Positions 52,101-60,100 of a stretch of DNA of 64,000 bases are shown in pieces. Source of the stretch: Lophius americanus. Taxonomy: Eukaryota; Chordata; Actinopteri; Lophiiformes; Lophiidae. A program made the position numbers and the translations under genes. The notes below the pieces were generated by a model, which saw only the letters and a program-made list of their open reading frames with translations, did not search any database and was not told the DNA's origin. The stretch is taken from contig JBBDHG010000003.1 of the NCBI GenBank assembly GCA_037951165.1, forward strand, positions 13,398,501 to 13,462,500, written 5' to 3'. Every line of letters starts with the position of its first letter. Positions within the stretch are counted from its first letter, which is position 1.

Positions 52101-52402
52101 GGATACGTTTACGGGCAAATTAGTACATTTATATTTTAAGAGGTCGCACAGGAAGGGCAACCGAAAACTTGTTTGTGGCATCATGTTTCTCCTGCAATTT
52201 CAAGTTTTCAAGCTGAACTACAGGGAAAGTTGGACAAGATGACAGTTTTTGATAATATGTAGGGGGAAAGTTTCGTAGTAAGGGTTACATGTACGACATA
52301 ATAAATATATCCATCTAATACAAATACTGCCGCAAACACGAAGGTGAAGTGCGGCGAAAAGAAAACTCACCCTCTCTTGTCTGTCACTGTTTGCTCGGCC
52401 AT
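39210..52402 (-). CDS. abhd5: ABHD5 / CGI-58, lipid-droplet co-activator of PNPLA2 (7 coding exons, complete)
   Basis: Joined minus-strand exons 52402-52371, 48752-48667, 45775-45400, 43447-43293, 42790-42679, 42530-42344 and 39299-39210 give 1038 bp, 345 residues plus stop (human ABHD5 is 349). All introns are GT-AG and all phases join in frame. The Trp-rich N-terminus (W12, W14, W18, W22) matches the lipid-droplet anchor. An alpha/beta hydrolase fold follows, with HGFGGG at 78-83, a nucleophile elbow GHNLGG at 147-152 in which Asn149 replaces the catalytic Ser, and an H-x4-D motif at 323-328. The Asn elbow separates ABHD5 from its paralogue ABHD4, which has GHSLGG. In the family, the protein binds perilipin on lipid droplets and activates the lipase PNPLA2; acyltransferase activity has also been proposed. 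The start at 52402 has A at -3 and G at +4. Teleosts have a and b copies, and I cannot tell which this is. Confidence 0.97.
39488..39720 (+). repeat. Family X repeat, 5' part
   Basis: GTTAAGCCTCGCCTGAATTA, then TTTGCATAACCTTGATGTCT and AGTAACACTATAAAACTAA. It lies in abhd5 intron 6. Confidence 0.6.
39905..40430 (+). repeat. Family Y repeat, split by AT microsatellite
   Basis: Landmarks ATGCTCCCCCTAGTGAGTAA, TCTCCTCGAGACAAATCATA, GAGACATTATGGCCCCAAAA, CCCAGCACTAAGGTCTACGT and AATATCCCCGACTTTTCGGG recur in the same order at 48,800-49,340. Class unknown. Confidence 0.6.
40066..40128. repeat. AT dinucleotide repeat, imperfectly palindromic
   Basis: Alternating A/T with TAATAT breaks at both ends. 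It interrupts family Y. Confidence 0.9.
40770..41945. repeat. 1.2-kb ACAT/CATA microsatellite with higher-order units
   Basis: Mostly ACAT tetranucleotides with ACAC and ATAT interruptions. A 60- to 70-bp unit containing ACACGCATACACATAAATAC recurs three times between 40,970 and 41,160. It lies in abhd5 intron 6 and produces false antisense Cys/Met/Tyr/Val ORFs. Confidence 0.95.
42344..42530 (-). CDS. abhd5: abhd5 coding exon 6
   Basis: Encodes residues 254-316, starting SGETAFKNMTVPYGWAKRP and including IYGSRSSVD, the segment that carries the acid residue of the hydrolase fold. The GTGAGT donor follows the Ile codon ATA. Confidence 0.97.
42679..42790 (-). CDS. abhd5: abhd5 coding exon 5
   Basis: Encodes residues 217-254, with SLRPDFKKKFSSMF and VSDYIYHLNVQTP. 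The 148-bp intron to exon 6 (42531-42678) is the shortest in this gene. Confidence 0.97.
43293..43447 (-). CDS. abhd5: abhd5 coding exon 4
   Basis: Encodes residues 165-217. It contains LVEPWGFPE and PIPVWIK...FNPLAGLRLVGP, very close to the human protein. GT-AG borders; phase 2 in and phase 1 out. Confidence 0.97.
43580..44006 (-). mobile_element. Tc1-like element fragment
   Basis: Minus-strand terminus near 44,006 (GATGAGCCGTAGAATTATAA, then CACCTGACAGG-type sequence and GGGATATATTAGGCAGCAG) and transposase-derived sequence leftward to about 43,590 match the family at 38,067-38,710. It lies in abhd5 intron 3. Confidence 0.7.
44876..45251 (-). repeat. SINE-like element with tRNA-derived head
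   Basis: On the minus strand the head has an A-box-like GGCTCAGTTGGTAGAGCAG and a B-box-like GGTGGTTCAATCCCAGG, then a body ending in AGTACAGTCCCTTTACCATT. The same body is at 27,985-28,230. The head contains an inverted duplication (45,165-45,199). Confidence 0.65.
45400..45775 (-). CDS. abhd5: abhd5 coding exon 3 (oxyanion loop and nucleophile elbow)
   Basis: Encodes residues 40-165: the HGFGGG loop, the LDLLGFGQSNRP segment, and the GHNLGG elbow with Asn in the nucleophile position. It ends KYPS-R, with the Arg codon split by the intron. This is the largest exon (376 bp). Confidence 0.98.
45945..46110 (-). repeat. Family X repeat, 3' part
   Basis: Complement of ACAGCCAAAGGTTGTAATAT, TTTTGGGCCCATTTTTTGGT and AAATGGAGGGTCTTCCTGG; matches the 3' half of the long copies. 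Confidence 0.6.
46370..46575 (+). mobile_element. LINE RT scrap
   Basis: The plus strand reads NESKTLEFIIDFKKNP, then MPPMSIDDKAVEVVDQW and a broken continuation. This resembles the K-T-KE-x-x-x-DFR block and the region after it in fish LINE reverse transcriptases. Confidence 0.6.
46660..46930 (-). repeat. Family X repeat, 5' part
   Basis: Complement of TCAGGTGAGGCTTGACTAAT (the 5' end) through TACATAGTAACAGGTACGC to TTTATCGATTATTTTGTTTC. Confidence 0.55.
47028..47235. repeat. Diverged short tandem repeat
   Basis: CTCTTTGGGGGGC occurs at two points about 55 bp apart, each followed by CTAGTGGACAG- or TAGTCCACAG-like text, with further weak units (GGATGCCCCTACAGGG, GGAATGCCCTC). Confidence 0.5.
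47780..48290 (+). repeat. Family X repeat, long copy
   Basis: Unassigned dispersed repeat. Landmarks in order: TTGCATAAACTTGGTGTCTA, TTATTTTCAGTCTTAG, ATCGATGAATTTGCTCAGAA, TAGGACCAGGAGGACTCTCC, ACTACGACCTTTGGCT. The order is the same as in 59,440-59,855. Confidence 0.7.
48667..48752 (-). CDS. abhd5: abhd5 coding exon 2 (Trp-rich lipid-droplet anchor)
   Basis: Encodes residues 11-40, including WCWIPSWLPSWCPTS, which aligns with the GWLTGWLPTWCPTS anchor of human ABHD5. The donor is GTAAGC and the acceptor is CAG. Confidence 0.95.
48790..49340 (+). repeat. Family Y repeat, two successive units
   Basis: Unit 1 (48,800-49,040) and unit 2 (49,085-49,340) both start with TCTCCTTGA(C/G)TCGA and share the GCACCA..TTTGGACT and AATGG/AACAG landmarks. 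The end AATATCCCCAACTTTTCAGG matches the end of the copy at 39,905. Confidence 0.6.
50385..50745. repeat. Degenerate minisatellite, about 18-20-bp unit
   Basis: A pattern close to TTTCTCTGTAGTTTCAG and TTTGTCTGTAGTTATGAT is repeated, with drift, more than ten times. Confidence 0.75.
52371..52402 (-). CDS. abhd5: abhd5 coding exon 1 (start codon)
   Basis: Encodes residues 1-10 and two bases of Gly11, followed by a GTGAGT donor. The reading MAEQTVTDKR-G joins in frame to the Trp-rich exon 2. Another ATG 31 bases upstream (52433) is out of frame. Confidence 0.9.
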
Positions 52403-52433
52403 ACTGCCACACAAACTCTGGTGCTGCGTTCAT
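52403..52433 (-). promoter_or_regulatory. abhd5 5' leader with overlapping upstream ATG
   Basis: An ATG at 52433 opens a frame that reads 21 codons to the end of exon 1, continues in frame through exon 2 and stops at a TAG near the start of exon 3: 52 codons overlapping the main ORF. Its context is weak (T at -3, A at +4), whereas the main ATG at 52402 has A at -3 and G at +4. Confidence 0.45.
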
Positions 52434-53199
52434 GAAACCTCAGATATCTGGTTAACACAGGCTCCGATCTGACAACATGATCGGGGTGGAGGTGTAGCGC
52501 GCGAGGATAAAAAAAAACAACAACGAGAGAAGCATTCTCTGTATTTTATCAATTTAGATAGGTTATATACTATCTAATGTAATCCGTTTGTGTTGTGAAG
52601 ATGCCTGGGTTACATATTATCTTCAAAGAGGTTTTTAATATGTATATTAACCCGTTAGTCTACTTATAATTTATTTCCCATTGAATCTAAATAAGGCATT
52701 TTTTCCCCCCTGGTGTTTATTATCCATTTATAAATTAAAAAAAACGTACCGGGGACATTATTAATTACAACAAGAATTTGAAAATGGTCCATCATCACTT
52801 GAAACAAAAAAACTAACAAAGGTTTTCGATGAAAATGTGAATTAAAAATGTCACAGAAAAGGAATATCTTCTTTTTCTTTGGACTGTGGCCTTTTGGAGG
52901 CCACCTTACCCGGTCATCCTCTCCTATCCTCAGAATCTTCTTCGCATCAACCAACTGCATATCCTCTTTTACCACATCCAGATACTGAACACAATAAATA
53001 ATCAAATTTTTCTATTAATCTCATTTATTACAGGTGTTTAAATTTACTATTGTTTGAAAAGAGATTTTTAGGCATGCATGTTTGAATGTAACATAACACT
53101 GAGTTTTTCTTTTTTTCCCCCCAAAAATATAATTTTATGGATTTAACATTTGAACCAATTTACACTGCACCATATGCAGTTGTTAATGTAGTAATCTGA
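52434..53199. other. abhd5 upstream region
   Basis: Proximal 52,440-52,510 is CpG-containing (TAGCGCGCGAGG) and probably holds the promoter. No TATA box seen. The rest is AT-rich. Confidence 0.4.
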
Positions 53200-53720
53200 G
53201 TAGATGACTTTAAACTCCACTGTTATAAGGATGATATGCAGCTGTATTTATCCATAAAACCAGATAAAACTAATCAAATAGTCAAACTTCGGACATGTAT
53301 TAAAGATATTAAGACCTGGATGACCAAGACTTTCCAATGTTGAATACAGACGACACCGATGTTATTATACTCTGACAACAGCTTCCTAATCAGATCGCTG
53401 CTTTAGATGGATTCGCCTCAGTCACCAGCTCTACTGTAAGGAACCTAGGAGTTATGTTTGATCAGGACATGTCCTTCTCAACTCATAAGTTGAGTCTTTA
53501 TAGAGAAGATTTCTTTCACCTGCGTAATAAAACAAAAATTAGGAACATCCTGTCTCAGAAGGATGCTGAGAAATAAGTCCAAACATTTGTTACCTCCAGG
53601 CTAGATTACTGTAATTCCCTATCATCAACCCAATAATTCTATAGAAAGCCTGCAGTTAATCCAAAGTGCTGCAGCCCGAGTTCTGACAGGTTCTACTGCA
53701 GAGGCTCTGCTGGAAGCCAT
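53200..53720 (+). mobile_element. LINE RT C-terminal fragment, frameshifted
   Basis: Plus-strand pieces in shifting frames read DDMQLYLSIKPD, CIKDIKTWMTK, VRNLGVMFDQDMSFS, RNILSQKDAE and SIESLQLIQSAAARVLTG. It is from the same RT family as the copy at 59,920-60,850 and lies between the abhd5 and ano10 starts. Confidence 0.75.
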
Positions 53721-54135
53721 CTTTTACTGCTATCACTAAAATTCATATATCCAATTCTTATTACCACTACTACTATTGTATTTGTATATTGTAGTACCAT
53801 TGCTAATGTATGTACTGTAATACACAGTAAATTGAATACTGAAATCACAATAAATTGTGATTTCGGATTTTGGGCTAATAAATTTGAATACAAATTGTTT
53901 TTGTCATAGTTTCAATTTTTGAATGAATGAATGAATATTTTAATTGATAAAATCCGTGTTTTTGTGTCGTTTCTGAGTAGTGTGTTTCAGTTTGATAGAG
54001 TTTGATAATAGATTATCATGTTTAGATGTAAAGATGTTTAGATGTAAAGAAAAACATTGTTTTTAATTGTATGGATATAAAATCTGAACAGACATTTTAT
54101 CCGAGGTTGGATTGCTTTTTTACAAAGTCTTGCTG

Positions 54136-54176
54136 TGACGTGAAGGTAGCATGAAATTAGGTACCGTCACGTGGCA
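54136..54176. promoter_or_regulatory. CRE-like TGACGTGA and E-box CACGTG upstream of ano10
   Basis: TGACGTGA at 54136-54143 and CACGTG at 54168-54173 (within TCACGTGGC) lie 120-165 bases before the TATA box. They fit CREB and USF/MiT-type sites. The assignment is from motif only. Confidence 0.3.
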
Positions 54177-54297
54177 TAGGACGCGGACCTAGTGCAAAAT
54201 GAATGACGACGTTTGATTTCATGTTCCTCATGATCCCACCGGGCGGTGTCTTTACAGCTGTATTGTCCAGGCGTAGCAATGGCTCGGTGATTCCGAG

Positions 54298-54304
54298 TAT
54301 AAAA
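54298..54304 (+). promoter_or_regulatory. TATA box candidate of ano10
   Basis: TATAAAA in the sequence GAGTATAAAAC, about 95 bases before the exon 1 donor. The sequence between 54,120 and 54,330 is richer in CpG than its surroundings. Confidence 0.45.
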
Positions 54305-54327
54305 CAAGCGCACCGAGCAACGCATTG

Positions 54328-54392
54328 CGGAAGTAGCTTTTCTGTCAAACTGTCTAAACATATCTAATTCGCTCAAAGCGAAGAAAGCTCTG
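54328..54392 (+). other. ano10: Probable non-coding exon 1 of ano10
   Basis: A strong donor (CTCTG then GTGAGT at 54393) lies about 90 bases after a TATAAAA box on the strand of ano10. The first coding exon has its own splice acceptor and an in-frame stop before the ATG, so an upstream untranslated exon is required. There is no ATG in this stretch. The left limit is inferred from usual TATA-to-start spacing. Confidence 0.5.
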
Positions 54393-56998
54393 GTGAGTAG
54401 ATTAACGATAAATCACAGAAATTTAGATCATTCTACGCATTTTTACTCCATATAACGTTATGTTTTGGCTTTGACAGCTGTTGAAAAACAGTTAAAGGTT
54501 ATATTTTCAACATAACCGCACCCTTAGGAGCTTTATCAGCCGATCATTAGCGTGATTGAGTTATTTATATTCATACTCTCAAAGATTTATTCATCTCAGG
54601 ATTTAAATTGATGGTTATGTGGAATAAATTAATTTACCACTTTTTAATACTTTTTTTTTATTCAGGTCTGCATAAAACCTTAACGTACCAACCAAACTGT
54701 CTAATCTTTAGACTGCCTCAGTAGAATACTGCTTCACAAACTTTATCAGAAATAAAATTGTTATGTGATAATAAAACCAGCCGAGTACCCCCATTTAATG
54801 TTAATGTTATTTGAGCAAAAAGCTAGAAGATTGTAAACAATTTAAATTAAAGATGGTGTAAACAATGAAACACTTCTTTTTTTGTTTGTTTGTTTAAAGG
54901 AACCTTGTAACACTGGAGTATTTTAGGCAGCAGGTCTTACTGCTAACCTGAGATAAATCTACAGGTAATGACATATCCCATACATTATAGTTTTCTTTGA
55001 AGCAGTTGTTTTTGTTAAAGGTAACATAAATCAAATCCAATATTACTATAAAAAAACAAACCCCGGTAAACACATTGAACACATCTCGTGTTCACTAGTG
55101 CTGACGTTTGGAAAGGGCAATAAAAGAAATAAAGTGCATGAGTGGCAATAAGTAAGGAAATAAAACCAATTTCAAATGAAGTGGTATTTCTCAGTGGTAT
55201 CACTGAGGTTTAGTTAATCTTCTGTTGGTGCAAGTTCCAAGTTTCTGGGGCACAGTAAGAAAACAACTCAATGATTCAATGAGCTCAATGATTACCAACA
55301 TTCCATGAAAGCATGGCTTGGAGATAGAGGAAGGGAGCTTTTGTCAAACAACTTTATAAATAAAAGACAATGTACAGCATCTGTCAGGTTTTTACATTCA
55401 CTACAGATTATGTGTCGGACCCAAGTGACGCATGAAATGGAATGAACAAACCCTTGTCTTATTTGTCTAGAAGCAGGGGCTAGATGAAAAATGCAAGTAA
55501 CAAGTTGAGTTTATTCTGACCGTATACCGGCATTTATTTTAATGAAAACAAAGAACAAATAACGGTTTTCGTTTAATTAATACGTTGTCTTTTTTTTTTC
55601 TAATAAACCCTTAATTCATCAAGTATTGTTGATTTATTGCTCATCTACCTTGGTAGTGCATGTTTGTTTGATTTTGTTTCTGTAAATGGAAGGTATTGAG
55701 ATCCCAGTGCTTGTCTGTGTGACAGGATGAGAAGATTTAGAGTTGAAGAGTCGTCCTCACTGAGATGTCCCTCCGTTCATTGGCAGTTAATCCAATAGAC
55801 AGTTTCTCAAAAATCATTAGTAAAATCACAAACGGTTGGAACAGGGTACATTCACTTAATTCTCAATTAAATTAATACAAATATGTGTCCCTCTTCACAG
55901 ACCTGATAGGAAGGCCAGTGTGTTTACAAAAAAAAGACAATGGAGTTTCCCATAACTATTCTTAACTATTCATATTTTCTAACTAGCTGTCAAACCTGTT
56001 GTATCAAATTGTTGTAATTGCTGATTAAAAGCTGTTGTATTAAATCAGACTGACGTGGGGTTAACCCGGTCCTGACCTCAAGGATACTTCAGGTTCTGTA
56101 GTGGCTCTGCTGATCGGACACTTTATATTGCCATGTGGGTCTACTGCTTGTTCAAACCCGTCACATCCACACCACTCCACCCCGTCTGCATGAGGGTCTC
56201 AGCTGTTTCTGTCAGTTCAGAGGACACACGCCCTCTAAAGATGGAGGTAGAACTCCGTACTGCCCAAACATGGCTGAGGGTGGAGCAGAGAATGGTATTC
56301 AGCCTGATCCAGTATTTAGCAAACAGTTTTTCTTACCTTTGACCTATATATAATTTTTCAGATTACAGTTGCGGCTGGTTAGTTCAAAAGCATTGGAGGA
56401 TGAAGAGATTTTTTTTTTTAACAAGTCAGACATTAAAGCTATCTTTAACTACTTGAGGCATTTATTCATGATATTCATCATCAAATACATGTTTTTACAA
56501 TTAATGTTAAAAAAACTCCTTGTCAGCTGTAACCTGAAAAAAAACCCATGTCATCATGTTTATGGTTGTGGTCTCAGCGAATGCACTAAGCTATTTTATG
56601 TTTCCTGTAACCAAGCAGTTTAGCGGTTTATGTAAAGTGTTCGTAATTCGAAGGAGTTGAGGGGTAGTCGATTTGGCGCCGTTCTGCTTTTATGAGAGAG
56701 TAGAGTATGAGTGGCCTCTTCTGAAAATAAGCCATCCAACGAGGACTGTTGAAATGGATCAGACAAATCTTCTATTAGACGACCAATGAATGTCTTTGGG
56801 TACATTTGATTAAAGAATGAGTGGTCCTCCTCAACTGGAGGACCAATACATATTTTATTATTTTACAATATCAAAGCATGAGTGTGTGTATTCCCATGGC
56901 TACACACACACAAACATAATTTCTTTATAAATCCCTGTTTCCTCTGAAGAACACACCAAAACATTTTGTGCATTTCTTCATGTCCCTCTTACCTACAG
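54393..56998 (+). other. Probable first intron of ano10
   Basis: Starts at a GTGAGT donor and ends with CTTACCTACAG. AT-rich, with no named repeat recognised. Depends on exon 1 being correct. Confidence 0.45.
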
Positions 56999-57023
56999 CT
57001 GAGTTGCCCTGGGATTGGGGAAG

Positions 57024-57156
57024 ATGCTGCATGGGTCAGTTGGCACCGTTGGCACCAGGTTCACTCCTCTGGTGGTGGTGGAGCTGGCCTCAGACACCAA
57101 GGAGGAGGCGGTTGCCTGGTTACTGAGGAGGATAACAGACCGCCAGCAGAATGGAG
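57024..57156 (+). CDS. ano10: ano10 first coding exon
   Basis: The acceptor AG is at 56997-56998, so the exon starts at 56999 with 25 bases of 5'UTR. It encodes residues 1-44 and one base of Gly45. The GTGTGG donor after GGAG is fixed by the NGG-AELL junction, which matches the human protein. Confidence 0.92.
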
Positions 57157-60100
57157 GTGTGGACGTCAGAACTGATCCATTTGTCTGCCATCACAGTCAG
57201 TGTTGTTAATGCTGTCCAGTTCCAGGTGCTGAGCTGCTGGTGGAGCAGCTGGGTCCCGGAGTTTTGGCTGAAGAGAAAGAAAATCCCAACATCTTCCTGG
57301 TGGGGGCCACACAACAGAAGCTGCTCTCTGGTGCCGAGGAGGTGGGCCTCTTCAAGGAGTACAATGATGGATCCATGAGAGGCTTCACCTGTGCCAACAA
57401 ACACAACTTTACAGACTTTAAAGGTGAGGTCTGGTACTAATAATAATAGTAATAAACTGTATTTGTTGTGCATAGTCAAATAAACAATGTAAAATTAACA
57501 ATGTCAAATAAACAATATAAAATTATTTAACAAAAGCGTTAATAGGAGACAAAAGTCGAGCCAGAACCCCAGAAAAAGCGCATTCATAAAAATGTATAAT
57601 TGGGGCCCGCGATGAGGTCATGAGCAGGCCTTTGAGGAGTCAGGAGATCAGAAATGTATCCAGAGTTCAGACTGGCCTTAGAAAATATCAATAATATCGA
57701 AAGACCAGTCGGAAAGTATCAGGAAGCCAATGAAGCAAAGCTGAAACAGGAAGAATATGGTCTTTCTTTCTAAAATCCCATAATCAATAACTTCAACGTG
57801 ACACTAAGGCTACAGGCTGTTGTCAAGAGTACGTAACCAGCCCATGTACTGAGAGACAGTTACATTTATCTAATAGAATAAAGTGATTACAACATTCAAC
57901 ACCTATGAGGGGTATACGCTAATTGTAAAGAAATGCACTGAAACCATCGAGGATGTATTACTACTATGTAGAATGACAAGGTATCACATATATCCCAAAT
58001 AACCGTATTTACTAAATAATAAACTCTCAACAACCACTCACATTTACTCAAACGACCACCAAGAGAGCAACAATGCAAGTAATAGGATGTTAGTAGAGCC
58101 ATCTGCATTCAACAGGGTTCTTTCTCACTCCAGCCACGCTGCTGGACATAAACATACATGCCTAAAGGCACACCGGCACCACAAGACTACTGTATCCGGA
58201 CAACAATCGCATCACAACAGGAACAGTCATCTAAAGTCAGCAATAATCATCAGCTGTTTCAAATCCATCAGAATCCTTTAGACTCACCAAAGCTGTTTGT
58301 CGTTTGAAGACAAAGTCCATCCTCTTCTCTTTCATTAAAAATAGCTCAGTGACTGTCGTAAAGGACACCGTTGCCTTTCAGTTCAATTAAAACATCCTTC
58401 TCCAGCTTTGCTGACAGCTGTGGCTTTCATTTCTTTTGAGGCTAAAAATTACTGCTCAACAGTGGCGACGGATACTCCGATTGTCATTGCCAAACATGAG
58501 AAAAACAGGGAACACAGGGGAAAAAAAGGGGGACTGATCATTACTCCTTTGAATATATCACATTACATGGACTAGAGTTACTCCAAGAGCTTCCAATGGA
58601 TTTTTCCGTTTCTGCAGAAAGGCATGTGTCCTTGCTTCAAGACAGTATCTCAGTTTGACCAACGTCACAACCTCAGTAATAAATGACTTCCATGTAGATA
58701 TTGAGGGGGGGGTCATCTCGGACCCACTTCACCATAATGCCATCATCATTCCTGATGTTGGCATTATGGTGAAATGAGGCCCGGTAACCACATGGGTTTT
58801 ACATTTAGGGCAATTTGGCGAAATTATTTTTTTTTGTATACATACTATAAATATATGGTGAAATCTTCATGGTGGTTTTTCAGAATGTTGAATTAAATTT
58901 TTTTTAATCAATTACATATTGGGATTTCGGAGGGCAGAAGATTTCAGAGGGCAGACGTGGGATTCCATCGCACACATCCACTCTGTGGTATAAGTTCAGC
59001 TTTATCCACCAGTGTTGAAATGTTCCTTTATGTGCCCCATGCGATGATTGGATTAATTCTGAAAGGATTGTTATTAGTAATGTGTTGTTATGCTGTCGGT
59101 GGTTTATCCATCGAGTTTGGTCGACACGTAGCTGACTCTGTCTGAACCATGGAGAGAGGATTCTGGCTTGTATGGCCAGTGTGTAGCTTTCTTTTTTAGT
59201 GGACCTCAGCCCCCCTGTTCCTTTGGCAACTGTAATATCTATCTAATTTAATTTGAGGCTTCCTGTCGGCCCAGATACGTCTAACATAGCTTTATAAACA
59301 ACTTTGGTATCTTCTGATTTTTAAAGCATAAACAGCTTCGACCTAGGATAAATCATTTTCCAAGCACTGTCATTTTAAGAAGGTTAATTCTGCTAAGAAA
59401 CAGGGGGAGACTGCGCCATCTTCATAAACTTCAAATATCTCCACAACTATCAGGTGCATAACCTTAGTTTCTATGGACAGGTTAAATGTTTATTTTCAGT
59501 GTCAGTTACATTTTATCTTTTACTATGTGTGTGTAGTCTCTGATTAGACACAAAAATGCAAATATTTCTATCATCCTCTGTGTTTTTCCGTCATTATTTT
59601 ACAGCAACAACGTGAAAAAGAACAATAAATGAATTTGCTCAGAAAATCCTTTGATAACAGCTGCATCAAATTTCATAGAGATTTCAAGGGGATAGGACCA
59701 GGAGGACTCTCCATTTGGCACAGCTGGATAACCAATGGATCCAAACTGTTCCAAAAAGGGGATTTTGAACACAGAGGGATTTTGGCTGCAAAGTACCACC
59801 TTTGTCCTCTAGAGGGAGCTGTATGTTCATACTGGAAACTGAACCTTGACATAAACATAGGGTTTCATTAAAATCTAACATTTTGCATAATGAAGAAATT
59901 CTACATGCTTCTGGGAAACTTGTGAGAGGGATGCATAAAGAGGAAGAGTGAGAGAGAAAGAGATAAAAGCTCAGTATATCATGGGAGATCCATAGCAGTC
60001 TAAACCTATAGCAGCATAGCTAAGAGCTAGTTTATGCCAGCCTTAATTATAAGCCTTATCACAAAGGATGGTTTTTAAGCCTACTTTCAAATGTAGATAA

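Larger units (their letters stand above)
48753..52370 (-). other. abhd5 intron 1
   Basis: A 3.6-kb intron. It holds family Y repeat units (48,790-49,340), an AT-rich degenerate minisatellite (50,385-50,745) and otherwise unique DNA. ORFs inside it (for example 49,438-49,728 plus) have no recognisable homology. Confidence 0.8.

Noticed and set aside
52218..52433. Start of abhd5 at 52433
   Set aside because: That ATG is out of frame with the Trp-rich anchor and all later exons; the frame at 52402 joins exactly.
57120..57479. 119-codon minus-strand ORF
   Set aside because: Antisense shadow of two ano10 exons.
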